From Pseudomonas wadenswilerensis (GTDB lineage: Bacteria > Pseudomonadota > Gammaproteobacteria > Pseudomonadales > Pseudomonadaceae): 64,000 nucleotides of DNA. The notes beneath the pieces are model-generated. The model made no database searches and was not told the DNA's origin. It worked only from the letters and a program-made list of their open reading frames with translations. Made by a program: the position numbers and the translations under genes. The DNA lies in NCBI RefSeq assembly GCF_900497695.1, contig NZ_UIDD01000008.1:372001-436000 (forward strand). The letters run 5' to 3'. Numbering within the stretch: the stretch's first letter is position 1; every line of letters starts with the position of its first letter. Below, in pieces: positions 51,956 to 61,254 of this stretch.

Positions 51956-52843
51956 ATGCCCAGACTGCCTTCGCTGACCGCCTTGCGCACCTTCGAGTGC
52001 GCCGCCCGCCACGGTCATTTCGGCCGCGCCGCCGCCGAGCTGTGCGTCACCGACAGCGCCGTAAGCCATCAGATTCGCCAGCTCGAAGAGCAACTGGGCG
52101 TTGCGCTGTTCGTCCGCGAAGGCCGCCAGGTGCGCCTGACCAGCGAGGCGGGGCGCCTGCTCCAGCATTTGCAGCAGGCCTTCGAGCTGATCGGCAAGGC
52201 CTGCGACGAGCTGCGCGACCCGGCCTCCCAGGCGGTGCTGCGCCTGGCCGTGACCGCCGAGCTTGCGCAAAATTGGCTGGTGGCGCGCCTGGCCGATTTC
52301 AGCAGCCGCTACCCGCATATCACCCTGCACCTGCACGAGCAGCCGATCGATGCCGGGGCGCCGGCCGCCGATATCGACCTGGCGATCACCTATGGCACCA
52401 GTTCGGTGGATGCCAGCACCCACTTCGTCCGGCCCTTGCCGCTGTTGCAGTTCTTTCCGGTGTGCAGCCCCGGGCTGTTCAACCTCGGCGGCCTCAAGCG
52501 CCCGCGCGACCTGGTGCGCCACTGCCTGCTGCACGACGACCAGGACGGCAAGACCTGGACCGCCTGGCTCGCCACCCACGCCGAGGATGCCCAGCCCGGG
52601 CGCCAGCTGTACTTCCCTCATGCAGCTTTGGCCCTTGAGGCGGCGGCCTTGGGGCAGGGCGTGGCCATGGGCGACAACCTGACCTGCCAGGCCGACCTGG
52701 TCAGTGGCCGCCTGGTGCGGCCGTTCAACGCCAGCGTCACCGCGCTGGGGCAATACGCGCTGGTGTGCGAACGCCTGCGCCTGGAGCGCGGCGCGGTGGC
52801 CGATTTCATAGAATGGTTCACCACTCAGATCGCCGAACCGTGA
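51956..52843 (+). CDS. LysR-family regulator (GcvA-like)
   Basis: 295 residues from ATG at 51956; an upstream in-frame extension crosses the intergenic gap. The N-terminus MPRLPSLTALRTFECAARHGHFGRAAAELCVTDSAVSHQIRQLEEQLG is typical of the GcvA/AmpR subgroup. It lies 93 bp upstream of the agmatine deiminase gene on the same strand and is a candidate regulator of it. Confidence 0.88.
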   Translation: MPRLPSLTALRTFECAARHGHFGRAAAELCVTDSAVSHQIRQLEEQLGVALFVREGRQVRLTSEAGRLLQHLQQAFELIGKACDELRDPASQAVLRLAVTAELAQNWLVARLADFSSRYPHITLHLHEQPIDAGAPAADIDLAITYGTSSVDASTHFVRPLPLLQFFPVCSPGLFNLGGLKRPRDLVRHCLLHDDQDGKTWTAWLATHAEDAQPGRQLYFPHAALALEAAALGQGVAMGDNLTCQADLVSGRLVRPFNASVTALGQYALVCERLRLERGAVADFIEWFTTQIAEP

Positions 52844-52936
52844 ATTGAATTCATCAATCGCTTAGATTTCATCGTTGGAAGCCTCGGCCCGGGCGGCGTA
52901 GCGTGCAGCTATCCCCACCCACCGCAGAGGTTGCTC

Positions 52937-54049
52937 ATGGCGCGTTCACTTACCACCACTCCCAAGGCCGATGGTTTCCGCCTGCCCGGCGAATTCGAGC
53001 ACAAGGCCGGTTGCTGGCTGGGCTGGCCGGAGCGCCCGGACGTCTGGCGCAACGGCGCAAAGCCTGCGCAGAAAGTCTGGGTCGAGATCGTCAGCGCCAT
53101 CGCCTCCAGCGAGCCGGTCACCGTCTGCGCCTCCGCCGCCCAGTACGCCAACGCCCGGCGCCTGCTGCCGCCGCAGGTGCGGGTGGTGGAAATGACCTGC
53201 AACGACACCTGGTTCCGCGACAGCGGCGCGGTGTTCGTGGTCAACGATGCCCGCGGCGAAGTGCGCGGCGTCGACTTCGAGTTCAACGCCTACGGCGGGC
53301 TGGATGGCGGTCTGTACTACCCCTGGGACAAGGACGACCAGATCGCCCAGAAGATCCTCGAAATCGAGAACCTCGACCGCTACCGTGCGCCGCTGATCGC
53401 CGAACTCGGCGGAATCCAGAGCGACGGCCAGGGCAGCCTGCTGACCACCGAACAGTGCCTGCTCAACCGCAACCGCAACGCCCACCTGGGCAAGGCTGAA
53501 GTGACCCGCCGCCTGGAGGATTACCTCGGCGCCGAGCAGGTGATCTGGCTGCCGCGCGGCTGCAAGTTCGACGAAACCGACGGCCACGTCGACGACCTGG
53601 CCTGCTTCGTACGCCCCGGCGAAGTGGTGCTGCAATGGACCGACAACCGTGACGACCCGCAGTGGGAAATCTACCAGGAGGCCTACGACATCCTGCGCAG
53701 CACCCGCGACAGCCGCGGCCGCGAGCTCAAGGTGCACAAGCTGCCGCAGCCGGATGTACTGGAATGGACCGCCGAAGAAGCCGCCGGCCTCGACCAGGTT
53801 GACGGCACCCACCTGCGCCAGGCCGGGACCAGGATCTGCGCGTCGTACATCAACTACTACGCCGGCAACTCGGCGATCGTCGTGCCGCTGTTTGGCGACC
53901 GTAACGACCAGGTGGCCCAGGCGACCCTGGCCGAGTTGTTCCCTGGCCATCGCATCATCGGTATCGACAACTCGCGGGAGATTCTGCTCGGCGGTGGCAA
54001 CGTTGCCTGCATCACCATGCCGCAATACGCCGGAGCAAAAATCTCATGA
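52937..54049 (+). CDS. Agmatine deiminase (AguA family)
   Basis: 370 residues from ATG at 52937 (AGAGG upstream; TTG at 52931 is less likely). Family motifs: RLPGEFEHKAGCWLGWPERPDVWR, CNDTWFRDSGAVFVV, EFNAYGG, GGIQSDGQGSLLTTEQCLLN, DETDGHVDDLACFV and the active-site Cys loop EILLGGGNVACIT near the end. The enzyme converts agmatine to N-carbamoylputrescine and ammonia. Overlaps the binding-protein gene by 4 bp. The subsequent enzyme (AguB) is not in the window. Confidence 0.9.
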   Translation: MARSLTTTPKADGFRLPGEFEHKAGCWLGWPERPDVWRNGAKPAQKVWVEIVSAIASSEPVTVCASAAQYANARRLLPPQVRVVEMTCNDTWFRDSGAVFVVNDARGEVRGVDFEFNAYGGLDGGLYYPWDKDDQIAQKILEIENLDRYRAPLIAELGGIQSDGQGSLLTTEQCLLNRNRNAHLGKAEVTRRLEDYLGAEQVIWLPRGCKFDETDGHVDDLACFVRPGEVVLQWTDNRDDPQWEIYQEAYDILRSTRDSRGRELKVHKLPQPDVLEWTAEEAAGLDQVDGTHLRQAGTRICASYINYYAGNSAIVVPLFGDRNDQVAQATLAELFPGHRIIGIDNSREILLGGGNVACITMPQYAGAKIS

Positions 54050-55143
54050 GCCTGCGCGCCTGTGGCCTGGCCGTAGCGCTGGCGTGCGGTATGACGCAGG
54101 CGCTGGCTGCCAGCAATGAGCAGCCGACGGTCAACCTGTACATCTGGGGCGAGTACCTGGCCCCGGATACCCTGAGCAACTTCGAAAAAAGCACCGGTAT
54201 CCGCGTGGTGGCCGACCACTTCGACTCGCTGGAAACCGTGGAGACCAAACTGCTGACCGGGCGCAGCGGCTACGACCTGGTGCTGACCGCCGGCCAGCAC
54301 CTGTCGCGGGCGATCAGCAGCGGCGCCCTGCAGCCGCTGGACAAAGCCCGCCTGCCGCACCTGGCCGGCATCGGCGAGGAGTTCCGCCAGCACATGGCGG
54401 TGTACGACCCGGGCAATCGCTATGCCGGCACCTATGCCTGGGGCACCACCGGCTTCGGTTACCAGCAGCAGGCTTTGGCGGCGCGCCTGCCCGAGGCGCC
54501 GACCGACAGCTGGGCGATGCTGTTTGATCCGCAGGTGGTATCGAAGTTTGCCAGCTGCGGAGTGAGCCTGCTCAACGACCCCAACGAGGTGTTCGCCGCC
54601 GCCATGCGCTACCTGGGCCTGGACATCAACCAGCAGCGCGTCGAGGACCTGCGCCAGGCCGAGGCCCTGTTGCAGAAGGTGCGGCCGTACATCCGCTACT
54701 TCGACAACGACCGCAACATCAACGACCTGGCCAATGGAGAGACCTGCCTGGCGATGTCGTGGAACGGCAACGTCGCCATCGCCCAAAACCAGGCGCGCCA
54801 GGCCAACAAGGCCATCGACCTGACCTTCAGCATCCCCCGCGAGGGCACGCTGATCTGGCTCGATGCCCTGGTGATCCCCAAGGACGCGCCGCACTCGGAA
54901 GCTGCCCTGGCCTTGATGGACTACCTGATGCGCCCGGAGGTGATCGCGCCGATCACCGACAATATCCAGTACGCCAATGCCATCACTGCGGCCGATGCCC
55001 TGGTCGATCCGGCGATACGCAACGCTCCCGGCACCTATCCGCCCGCCGAGGTGCGGGCGCGCCTGTACAGCAAGAACGACAACAGCAAAGCCTTCAACCG
55101 CGAGCTGACCCGCGCCTTCAGCCGGCTCAAATCGGGGACCTGA
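54046..55143 (+). CDS. Polyamine-type ABC substrate-binding protein (PotF/SpuD-like)
   Basis: 365 residues with a signal peptide (LAVALACGMTQALA, cleavage near AAS). The mature start VNLYIWGEYLAPDTLSNFEKSTGIRVVADHF is the classical PotD/PotF opening, with GTTGFGYQQQAL and SWNGNVAIAQNQA further on. It is translationally coupled to agmatine deiminase, implying uptake or sensing of agmatine or putrescine. No permease or ATPase genes are adjacent, so it must use a transporter encoded elsewhere or act as a sensor. Confidence 0.88.
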   Translation: MSLRACGLAVALACGMTQALAASNEQPTVNLYIWGEYLAPDTLSNFEKSTGIRVVADHFDSLETVETKLLTGRSGYDLVLTAGQHLSRAISSGALQPLDKARLPHLAGIGEEFRQHMAVYDPGNRYAGTYAWGTTGFGYQQQALAARLPEAPTDSWAMLFDPQVVSKFASCGVSLLNDPNEVFAAAMRYLGLDINQQRVEDLRQAEALLQKVRPYIRYFDNDRNINDLANGETCLAMSWNGNVAIAQNQARQANKAIDLTFSIPREGTLIWLDALVIPKDAPHSEAALALMDYLMRPEVIAPITDNIQYANAITAADALVDPAIRNAPGTYPPAEVRARLYSKNDNSKAFNRELTRAFSRLKSGT

Positions 55144-55275
55144 AGCACGCCAAGATGCGCGGGTGCGCCACATTGTTGCGCCCGCGCGTCGCGGCGATTG
55201 TGGCACTTGCCGGCGTGCGGTATGAGTAGCCCACTCCCGCCGCCCAAGAGCGGGAGATCACAAGGAACGCCCCGA

Positions 55276-56109
55276 ATGCCTCAGCTCAAGAACGCGATCT
55301 CCCTGGCCTTGCTGTTGCTGGCCACGCCCCTGGTCCATGCGCAGACCGCCAACCCCGAAGCCGCCGTGCGCTCCAACCTGCTGGTCGATGCGGTGGCATG
55401 GCGCCAGACCGCGGCGGAATTCCGCGCGCTGTACTACCAGGGTTTCAACGTCGCCAAGGCGCGTCTGGACCAGGCCCTGGCCAACCAGAAACCCGGCGAC
55501 AAGAAACCTGCGATCATCAGCGATATCGACGACACCATCCTCAGCAGCAACACCTACTGGGGCTTTCTGATCGGCCAGGACAAGGAGTTTTTCGATGATG
55601 CGGTGTGGGACCGCTGGGTCGCCGCCAATGGCCCGACCCTGACCCCGGGGGCGCTGGAGTTTCTTGAGTATGCCAAGTCCCGTGGCGTGGAGATCTTCTA
55701 CGTCTCGAGCCGCGACCAGGGCGACAAGACCTACGAGTACGCGCTCAACAACCTGCGCGCGCTCAAGGTGCCGTACGCCGACGAAGCCCACGTGACCATC
55801 CTGCGCGAAAGCTCGAACAAGGAGCCGGCCCAGCACAAGATCGCCGAGCAGTACAACGTGCTGCTGATGCTCGGTGACAACCTCAACGATTTCGAGCGCA
55901 GCTTCTATGTCGACAACGTCGGCCAGCGTGCCCAGCTGGTGGACGCCAGCCGCAGCAAGTTCGGCGGCCAGTACATCATCTTCCCCAACCCCACCGACGG
56001 CCATTGGCTCAAGGCGATTTTTGGCGAGTCGGAGCCCGCCGATACTCCGGCCAACCGGGCGAAATTCCGCGAGGCAGCAGAGCAGGGCGCCTGGAAACCG
56101 GCCAGCTGA
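55276..56109 (+). CDS. HAD acid phosphatase, e(P4)/class C type, secreted
   Basis: 277 residues from ATG at 55276. The signal peptide ends LVHAQTAN with no lipobox Cys, so it is likely periplasmic rather than a lipoprotein. HAD motifs: DIDDTILSSNTYW (nucleophile and acid Asp), FYVSSRDQGDK, and MLGDNLNDFERSFY (metal-binding acids). Such phosphatases release phosphate from nucleotides. A strong terminator follows. Confidence 0.9.
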   Translation: MPQLKNAISLALLLLATPLVHAQTANPEAAVRSNLLVDAVAWRQTAAEFRALYYQGFNVAKARLDQALANQKPGDKKPAIISDIDDTILSSNTYWGFLIGQDKEFFDDAVWDRWVAANGPTLTPGALEFLEYAKSRGVEIFYVSSRDQGDKTYEYALNNLRALKVPYADEAHVTILRESSNKEPAQHKIAEQYNVLLMLGDNLNDFERSFYVDNVGQRAQLVDASRSKFGGQYIIFPNPTDGHWLKAIFGESEPADTPANRAKFREAAEQGAWKPAS

Positions 56110-56127
56110 TTCACCGAAGCCATAAAC

Positions 56128-56164
56128 AAAAAATCCCGCAGGCCGTGTGGCCTGCGGGATTTTT
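56128..56164. terminator. Bidirectional rho-independent terminator
   Basis: A-run, TCCCGCAGGCC, loop GTGT, GGCCTGCGGGA, T-run: an 11-bp perfect stem with T-tracts in both directions, between the convergent phosphatase and ureidoglycine aminohydrolase genes. Confidence 0.95.
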
Positions 56165-56180
56165 CATGCAACCGTGAAAC

Positions 56181-57017
56181 TTAGCGCTGTGGGTTGAGCA
56201 CCAGGTTCATGTGACGGTTTACATCTTTGTACAGCAGGTAGCGGAACGGGCCCGGGCCGCCGGAGTAGCAAGCTTGCGGGCAGAAGGCGCGCAGCCACAT
56301 GAAGTCGCCGGCTTCCACCTCGACCCAGTCCTGGTTCAGGCGGTAAACGGCTTTACCTTCGAGCACGTACAGGCCGTGTTCCATGACGTGGGTTTCAGCG
56401 AACGGAATCACGCCGCCCGGCTGGAAGGTGACGATGTTGACGTGCATGTCGTGACGCATGTCGGCCATGTCGACGAAGCGGGTGGTGACCCAGGCGCCAT
56501 CGGTGCCCGGCATCGGGATCGGCGCGATGTCTTTTTCGTTGGTGACGAACGCTTCCGGCAGGGCCAGGCCTTCAACCACCTGGTAGTGCTTGCGGATCCA
56601 GTGGAAGGTGACGTTCTTGGCGCTGTTGTTGCGCAGGCTCCACTCGGCGGCCGGTGGAATGAAGGCGTAGCCGCCTTCTTTCAGGGTGTATGGCTTGCCC
56701 TGCAGGGTGATGTCGATTTCGCCTTCGACCACGAACAGTACCGCTTCGGCGTTCTTGTCCAGTTCAGGACGCTCGCTGCCGCCTTCCGGCGCCACTTCGA
56801 CGATGTACTGCGAGAAGGTCTCGGAGAAACCGGTCAGCGGGCGGGCGATGACCCACATGCGCATCTTGTCCCAGAACGGCAGGTGACTGGTGACGATGTC
56901 ACGCATCACGCCTTTGGGGATGACCGCGTAGGCCTCGGTGAACATGGCACGGTCGGTCAGCAGTTCGGTCTGCGCCGGATGGCCGCCGTGGGGAGCGTAG
57001 TAATTGGACTTCGACAT
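56181..57017 (-). CDS. allE: (S)-ureidoglycine aminohydrolase (AllE/YlbA)
   Basis: 278 residues from ATG at 57017. Double-cupin protein with MRDIVTSHLPFWDKMRMWVIARPLTGFSETFSQY in the first cupin and ETHVMEHGLYVLEGKAVYRLNQDWVEVEAGDFMWLRAFCPQACY in the second, which carries the manganese-ligand pattern (E-x-H-x-x-E...). The enzyme releases ammonia from (S)-ureidoglycine in allantoin breakdown. It is 107 bp downstream of the amidohydrolase gene on the same strand. Confidence 0.9.
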   Translation of the reverse strand: MSKSNYYAPHGGHPAQTELLTDRAMFTEAYAVIPKGVMRDIVTSHLPFWDKMRMWVIARPLTGFSETFSQYIVEVAPEGGSERPELDKNAEAVLFVVEGEIDITLQGKPYTLKEGGYAFIPPAAEWSLRNNSAKNVTFHWIRKHYQVVEGLALPEAFVTNEKDIAPIPMPGTDGAWVTTRFVDMADMRHDMHVNIVTFQPGGVIPFAETHVMEHGLYVLEGKAVYRLNQDWVEVEAGDFMWLRAFCPQACYSGGPGPFRYLLYKDVNRHMNLVLNPQR

Positions 57018-57124
57018 GGAACACCTTCTGTCGTTGTTGTTCTGGGGTTTTGTGTTGCATCGCCCGGGTGTTGCCCTGGGCGATTGTCTTTCTCTGCGGC
57101 GCAAGCCGGCAGAAATGTGTTGGG

Positions 57125-58324
57125 TCAGCCGCTGCGCACCTCGAAGTGCAGCGCCGGCGCGGGTGCAATCAGCTGGCCGCGGCGTACCAGGCGCCGCTCG
57201 GCCGGCGCGGCGGCGACTGCGGCGGCACCGTTGTCGGCCTTGAGCACGATAAAGGTCGCCTCGTTGCCGACCTTCAGACCGTAGTCGCTTTTGCCCAGCA
57301 CTGCTGCGCCGGCCGTGGTGGCCATGGTCAGTGCCACATTCAATTCTTCATCACTGTAGAAGCCCGAGCGGTAGCCGATCAGCATGGCGCGCTGGAGCAT
57401 GTCGGCGTTGCCGTAGGGCCACCAGGCATCGCGGATATTGTCGTTGCCGGCGAACACGTTCACCCCGGCGGCGCGCAGGCGCAAAATCGGCGGGAAGCCA
57501 TGATCGCCCGGGGCGTTGGTCATGATTGCCACCCCGGCGTCGGCAAGAGTGGCGGCGGTGCGCGCCACTACCTCGTCGTCGACCTGGCCCAGGGCATAGG
57601 CATGGCTGACCGCGACCCGGCCATTGAGGCCGGCGGCGCGGGTACGGGCGGCGATCCGTTGCAACTGTTCGATGCCTTGCAGGCCGGGCTCGTGCAGGTG
57701 GATATCAATCTTTACAGCATGGCGCTCGGCAATGCCGAAGACCACATCAAGCTGACCGTCGGCGTCGCCGTCGAGGGTGGTGGGGTCGATACCGCCAATC
57801 ACGTCGGCGCCTTCACGGATCGCCGCATTGAGCACATCGGCGGTGCCTGGGCAGGACATCACACCGGCTTGCGGGAACGCCACCAGCTCGATATCGACGA
57901 TGCCGCGCCATTTCTCGCGCGCCTCCAGCACCGCTTGCAGGTTGCGCAGGCCGGTGGTGGCGTCGACGTCGACATGGCTGCGCATGGCCACGGTGCCGAA
58001 CGACACCGCCTGGCGGATCAGTGCCTCGGCACGCTCGAGCATCGGCGGGGCAGCGGCCAGTTCACGCTTTTCGATGGCCAGGCGTTCACGCAGGCTGCTG
58101 ACCGCTTGATGCGGGTGCCAGCGGTCGCCGACAAAGCTCTTGTCCAGATGGATGTGACCGTCAACCAAACCGGGCAGCACCAGGTGTCCTGCCAGGTCGA
58201 TGACCTCGGCGCCTGCGCTGGCCGGACGTTCGCGGCCCAGGCTGACAATGCGCCCGTCGGCAACCGCGAGGTTGAGCAGGCTGCCATCGGCAGCAACAGC
58301 GTTGACGAATACACGATCGATCAT
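57125..58324 (-). CDS. Amidohydrolase, cytosine-deaminase-like
   Basis: 399 residues. Metal-site motifs of the amidohydrolase fold: VDGHIHLDKSF (HxH near residue 60), DIHLHEPG, VSHAYALGQVD and the late NAPGDHG/FAGNDNIRDAWWPYG. The pattern fits the cytosine deaminase/N-isopropylammelide group rather than dihydropyrimidinase. With allE and an NCS1 permease nearby it probably acts on a ureide or pyrimidine-type amide ring. Substrate not determined. Confidence 0.87.
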   Translation of the reverse strand: MIDRVFVNAVAADGSLLNLAVADGRIVSLGRERPASAGAEVIDLAGHLVLPGLVDGHIHLDKSFVGDRWHPHQAVSSLRERLAIEKRELAAAPPMLERAEALIRQAVSFGTVAMRSHVDVDATTGLRNLQAVLEAREKWRGIVDIELVAFPQAGVMSCPGTADVLNAAIREGADVIGGIDPTTLDGDADGQLDVVFGIAERHAVKIDIHLHEPGLQGIEQLQRIAARTRAAGLNGRVAVSHAYALGQVDDEVVARTAATLADAGVAIMTNAPGDHGFPPILRLRAAGVNVFAGNDNIRDAWWPYGNADMLQRAMLIGYRSGFYSDEELNVALTMATTAGAAVLGKSDYGLKVGNEATFIVLKADNGAAAVAAAPAERRLVRRGQLIAPAPALHFEVRSG

Positions 58325-58444
58325 TTCACAGCCCTTTGCCTACTACTGATTCACACCCTATAGAAAGACTGTACCTATCCACAAATTAAATATTGGAATC
58401 GGTTGCAGTGGATTTCTGAATGCGAACCCTGGCCTGGCGCTGAT

Positions 58445-59131
58445 TCAGCCCAGCAGGTGCTTGAGCGGGTGATAGTCGGCCTTGAGCGTTTGCGTGGCCT
58501 TGAGAATCGCCTCTTCGATGCCGCGCAGGTGAGTGCACACCAGCTCGATGGCCGCGGCCTGGTCACCGGCTTCGATGAAGCCCAGCAGGCGCAGGTGCTC
58601 GTTGCCGCGGCAGGCCTCATGGCGCTCGTCATCCAGGGTCGAGGCGTACAGCGAGCCACGTTCGATCAGCTTGCGGAACCAGTCGAGCAGCACCGGGTTG
58701 TCGAGCACTTCGGCCAGGCGCAGGTGGAACTCGCCGAGCAGGTTGACGTAGCGCCCATGGTCGCCAGCGTCGGCGGCGGCTTCTTCTTCGGCAACATGCT
58801 GGTGCAGCGGTGCGAGGATGTCGGGGTCGGCGCGTCGGCAGAGCTCGGTGACGATGCCGATTTCGATCAGCCGACGGGTTTCGAACACCGAGCGGATGTC
58901 ATCGTCGCTGGGCAGTGATACCCAGGCGCCTTTGTTCAGTTCGGTGGACACCAGGCCGTCGGCTTCCAGTTGCTTGAGCGCTGCGCGCACCGAGGTGCGG
59001 CTGACCTTGAACAGCTCGGCCAACGACGACTCGCCCAGCTTCATGCCGGGGCGCAGGGTGCGTTTTCTGATGGCCTCGTGAACCCCTTGGTAGACGCGCT
59101 CTACCGTCGATGCGGGGTGTTTTTCCGTCAT
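58445..59131 (-). CDS. GntR-family regulator (FCD type)
   Basis: 228 residues. N-terminal winged helix (TLRPGMKLGESSLAELFKVSRTSVRAALKQLEADGLVSTE, about 21-60) and an all-helical FCD effector domain with the metal-binding histidines expected in FCD proteins (EFHLRLAEV, HEACRGNEHLRLL). It is transcribed away from the NCS1 permease and upstream of the amidohydrolase gene; the direct repeats at 59592 may be its target. Confidence 0.9.
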   Translation of the reverse strand: MTEKHPASTVERVYQGVHEAIRKRTLRPGMKLGESSLAELFKVSRTSVRAALKQLEADGLVSTELNKGAWVSLPSDDDIRSVFETRRLIEIGIVTELCRRADPDILAPLHQHVAEEEAAADAGDHGRYVNLLGEFHLRLAEVLDNPVLLDWFRKLIERGSLYASTLDDERHEACRGNEHLRLLGFIEAGDQAAAIELVCTHLRGIEEAILKATQTLKADYHPLKHLLG

Positions 59132-59210
59132 TACCAGCTCCGATATGCCTTGACCTTATAAGCATGCCGTAAATGTGGGCTGCTGTGCACCACTGTGTGG
59201 CAGATGAACC

Positions 59211-59326
59211 TGTGGGAGCTGCTTGCACCCAATCCTGTGGGAGCCGGCCTTGCCGGCGATTGGTTCAGGCAAAACCTGATGTGCTGAATGTACTGGCTTC
59301 ATCGCGGGTCAAGCCCGCTCCTACAG
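59211..59326. repeat. Cluster of REP units
   Basis: TGTGGGAGCTGCTTGCACCC (degenerate), TGTGGGAGCCGGCCTTGCCG (typical) and ATCGCGGGTCAAGCCCGCTC (inverted). Confidence 0.85.
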
Positions 59327-59591
59327 TGTTGAGTGGGTACATATATTGCTGGTTGTGTGTACTTGAGTAGCGTTCAAGTGGATACATGTTTCCTGTCTCG
59401 TTACCTGATTTCTCAATTTTCTCCCCCTGGCGTTTGACCAGTTGGTCAGCTTAATCAGCCTTTCAGCAACCCCGCAGAAAAAAATTACCAGATAAAAATC
59501 AAATGGATAACTGCCTGCAACGCGGCCGGCAGGTTCGCCGCTACCTGCCATCTGGCACACATATTGTTCGTCGAAAATCGTTAGACAAAAA

Positions 59592-59613
59592 TTGTATGCA
59601 ATATTTGTATGCA
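59592..59613. promoter_or_regulatory. Direct repeats, candidate GntR/FCD operator
   Basis: TTGTATGCA at 59592-59600 and again at 59605-59613, 13 bp apart and 102 bp before the permease ATG. Extended, they read ATTGTATGCAAT and TTTGTATGCATC, close to the TNGTATACNA-like sites of FCD regulators. Confidence 0.55.
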
Positions 59614-59714
59614 TCGGCGCAGGGCAGCGCCAACACTGCGGTCCCACTCTTCAAATCCAACAATAATTCGCTGCAGCACCTGCATTCAGGCGCTGCAGAA
59701 GGAGCCCGGGGAAC

Positions 59715-61232
59715 ATGCAATTGGATACTTCCAACCCGCTGCAAACCTCCTACCTGCCACCGCAGGCCGCGCCGGTCGAGCAGGGGGCCCTGAGCCCCCG
59801 GCTGCACAACGCCGACCTTGCGCCGACCAAGGCTGAAGGCCGGCGCTGGGGCGGTTACAGCATTTTTGCCTTGTGGACCAACGATGTGCACAACATCGCC
59901 AACTATTCCTTCGCCATGGGCCTGTTCGCCCTCGGCCTGTCCGGCTGGCAGATGCTCGCGGCGTTGAGCATCGGTGCCGTGCTGGTGTACTTCTTCATGA
60001 ACCTCTCGGGCTACATGGGGCAGAAAACCGGGGTGCCGTTCCCGGTGATCAGCCGCATGAGTTTCGGCATCTACGGTGCGCAGTTGCCGGCCATCATCCG
60101 CGCGGTGATCGCCATCGCCTGGTTCGGCATCCAGACCTACCTGGCCTCGGTGGTGTTGCGGGTGCTGCTGGTGGCGGTGTCGCCCGACCTGGCACGCTTC
60201 GACCATGACGCGATCCTCGGCCTGTCCAGCCTCGGCTGGGCGAGTTTTATCGCCATCTGGCTGGTGCAGCTGGTGATCCTCACCTTCGGCATGGAGATGG
60301 TGCGCAAGTACGAATCTTTCGCCGGGCCGGTGATTCTTTCCACCGTGCTGATCCTGGCGGTGTGGATGTACCTGCGGGTCGACGGCCAGCTGGCCTGGTC
60401 GGTCGGCGAACCGCTGACCGGGTGGGCGATGTGGACCCAGGTGTTTGCCGGTGGCGCGCTGTGGCTGGCGATCTACGGCACGCTGATCCTCAACTTCTGC
60501 GACTTCGCCCGTTCGGCGCCGTGCCGCAAGACCATCCGCATCGGTAACTTCTGGGGCCTGCCGGTGAATATCCTGGTGTTTGCGGTGATCAGCTTCGTGC
60601 TGGCCGGGGCGCAGTTCAGCATCGATGGCCGGGTGATCGACAGCCCGACCCAGATCGTTGCCGCGATCCCCGACAAGACCTTCCTGGTGCTCGGTTGCCT
60701 GGCCTTTCTGATCGTCACCGTGGCGGTGAACATCATGGCCAATTTCGTTGCGCCTGCGTTCGTGTTGTCGAGCCTGGCGCCGAGCCGCCTGAACTTTCGC
60801 CGCGCAGGATTGATCAGCGCCACCCTGGCGGTGCTGATCCTGCCCTGGAACCTCTACAACAGCCCGCTGGTGATCGTTTACTTCCTCTCCGGCCTGGGCG
60901 CGCTGCTGGGGCCGCTGTACGGGATCATCATGGTCGACTACTGGTTGATCCGCAAAGCCCAGGTGCATGTGCCCGACCTCTACAGCGAAGCGGCCAGCGG
61001 CACCTACCACTACACCCGCGGGGTCAACTACAAGGCGGTGGCCGCCCTGGTGCCCTCGGCCATTGCCGCCGTGGTGCTGTCGCTGGTGCCGGCCTTCAGC
61101 GCCCTGACGCCGTTCTCCTGGTTCTTCGGCGCCGCCATTGCCGGCGGCGTGTACTACCTGATCTCCGATCGCAACAAACACTACGTGGACTGTTCCGGCG
61201 AGCACTTTGCCGTCGACAGCGCCCAGCACTGA
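59715..61232 (+). CDS. NCS1-family permease (purine/pyrimidine/allantoin/hydantoin)
   Basis: 505 residues with 12 predicted helices; GGAGCCCGGGG precedes the ATG at 59715. The NCS1 pattern is seen in GYSIFALWTNDVHNIANYSFAMGLF (helix 1), GVPFPVISRMSFGIYGAQLPAIIRAVIAIAWFGIQTYLAS, and the late LSGLGALLGPLYGIIMVDYWLIRK. Members import nucleobases, allantoin or hydantoins with Na+ or H+. The company of allE and the racemase-family gene points to a ureide or hydantoin. Confidence 0.9.
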   Translation: MQLDTSNPLQTSYLPPQAAPVEQGALSPRLHNADLAPTKAEGRRWGGYSIFALWTNDVHNIANYSFAMGLFALGLSGWQMLAALSIGAVLVYFFMNLSGYMGQKTGVPFPVISRMSFGIYGAQLPAIIRAVIAIAWFGIQTYLASVVLRVLLVAVSPDLARFDHDAILGLSSLGWASFIAIWLVQLVILTFGMEMVRKYESFAGPVILSTVLILAVWMYLRVDGQLAWSVGEPLTGWAMWTQVFAGGALWLAIYGTLILNFCDFARSAPCRKTIRIGNFWGLPVNILVFAVISFVLAGAQFSIDGRVIDSPTQIVAAIPDKTFLVLGCLAFLIVTVAVNIMANFVAPAFVLSSLAPSRLNFRRAGLISATLAVLILPWNLYNSPLVIVYFLSGLGALLGPLYGIIMVDYWLIRKAQVHVPDLYSEAASGTYHYTRGVNYKAVAALVPSAIAAVVLSLVPAFSALTPFSWFFGAAIAGGVYYLISDRNKHYVDCSGEHFAVDSAQH

Positions 61233-61254
61233 GCTCTGCACAAGGAATACCGCA

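Larger units (their letters stand above)
59132..59714. promoter_or_regulatory. Divergent region between the GntR gene and the permease gene
   Basis: 583 bases without a supported gene. Three REP-like units fall at 59211-59326, and direct repeats TTGTATGCA lie at 59592-59613. It should contain the promoters of the GntR gene and the permease-racemase operon. Small frames in this gap follow the REP sequence and are discarded. Confidence 0.55.
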
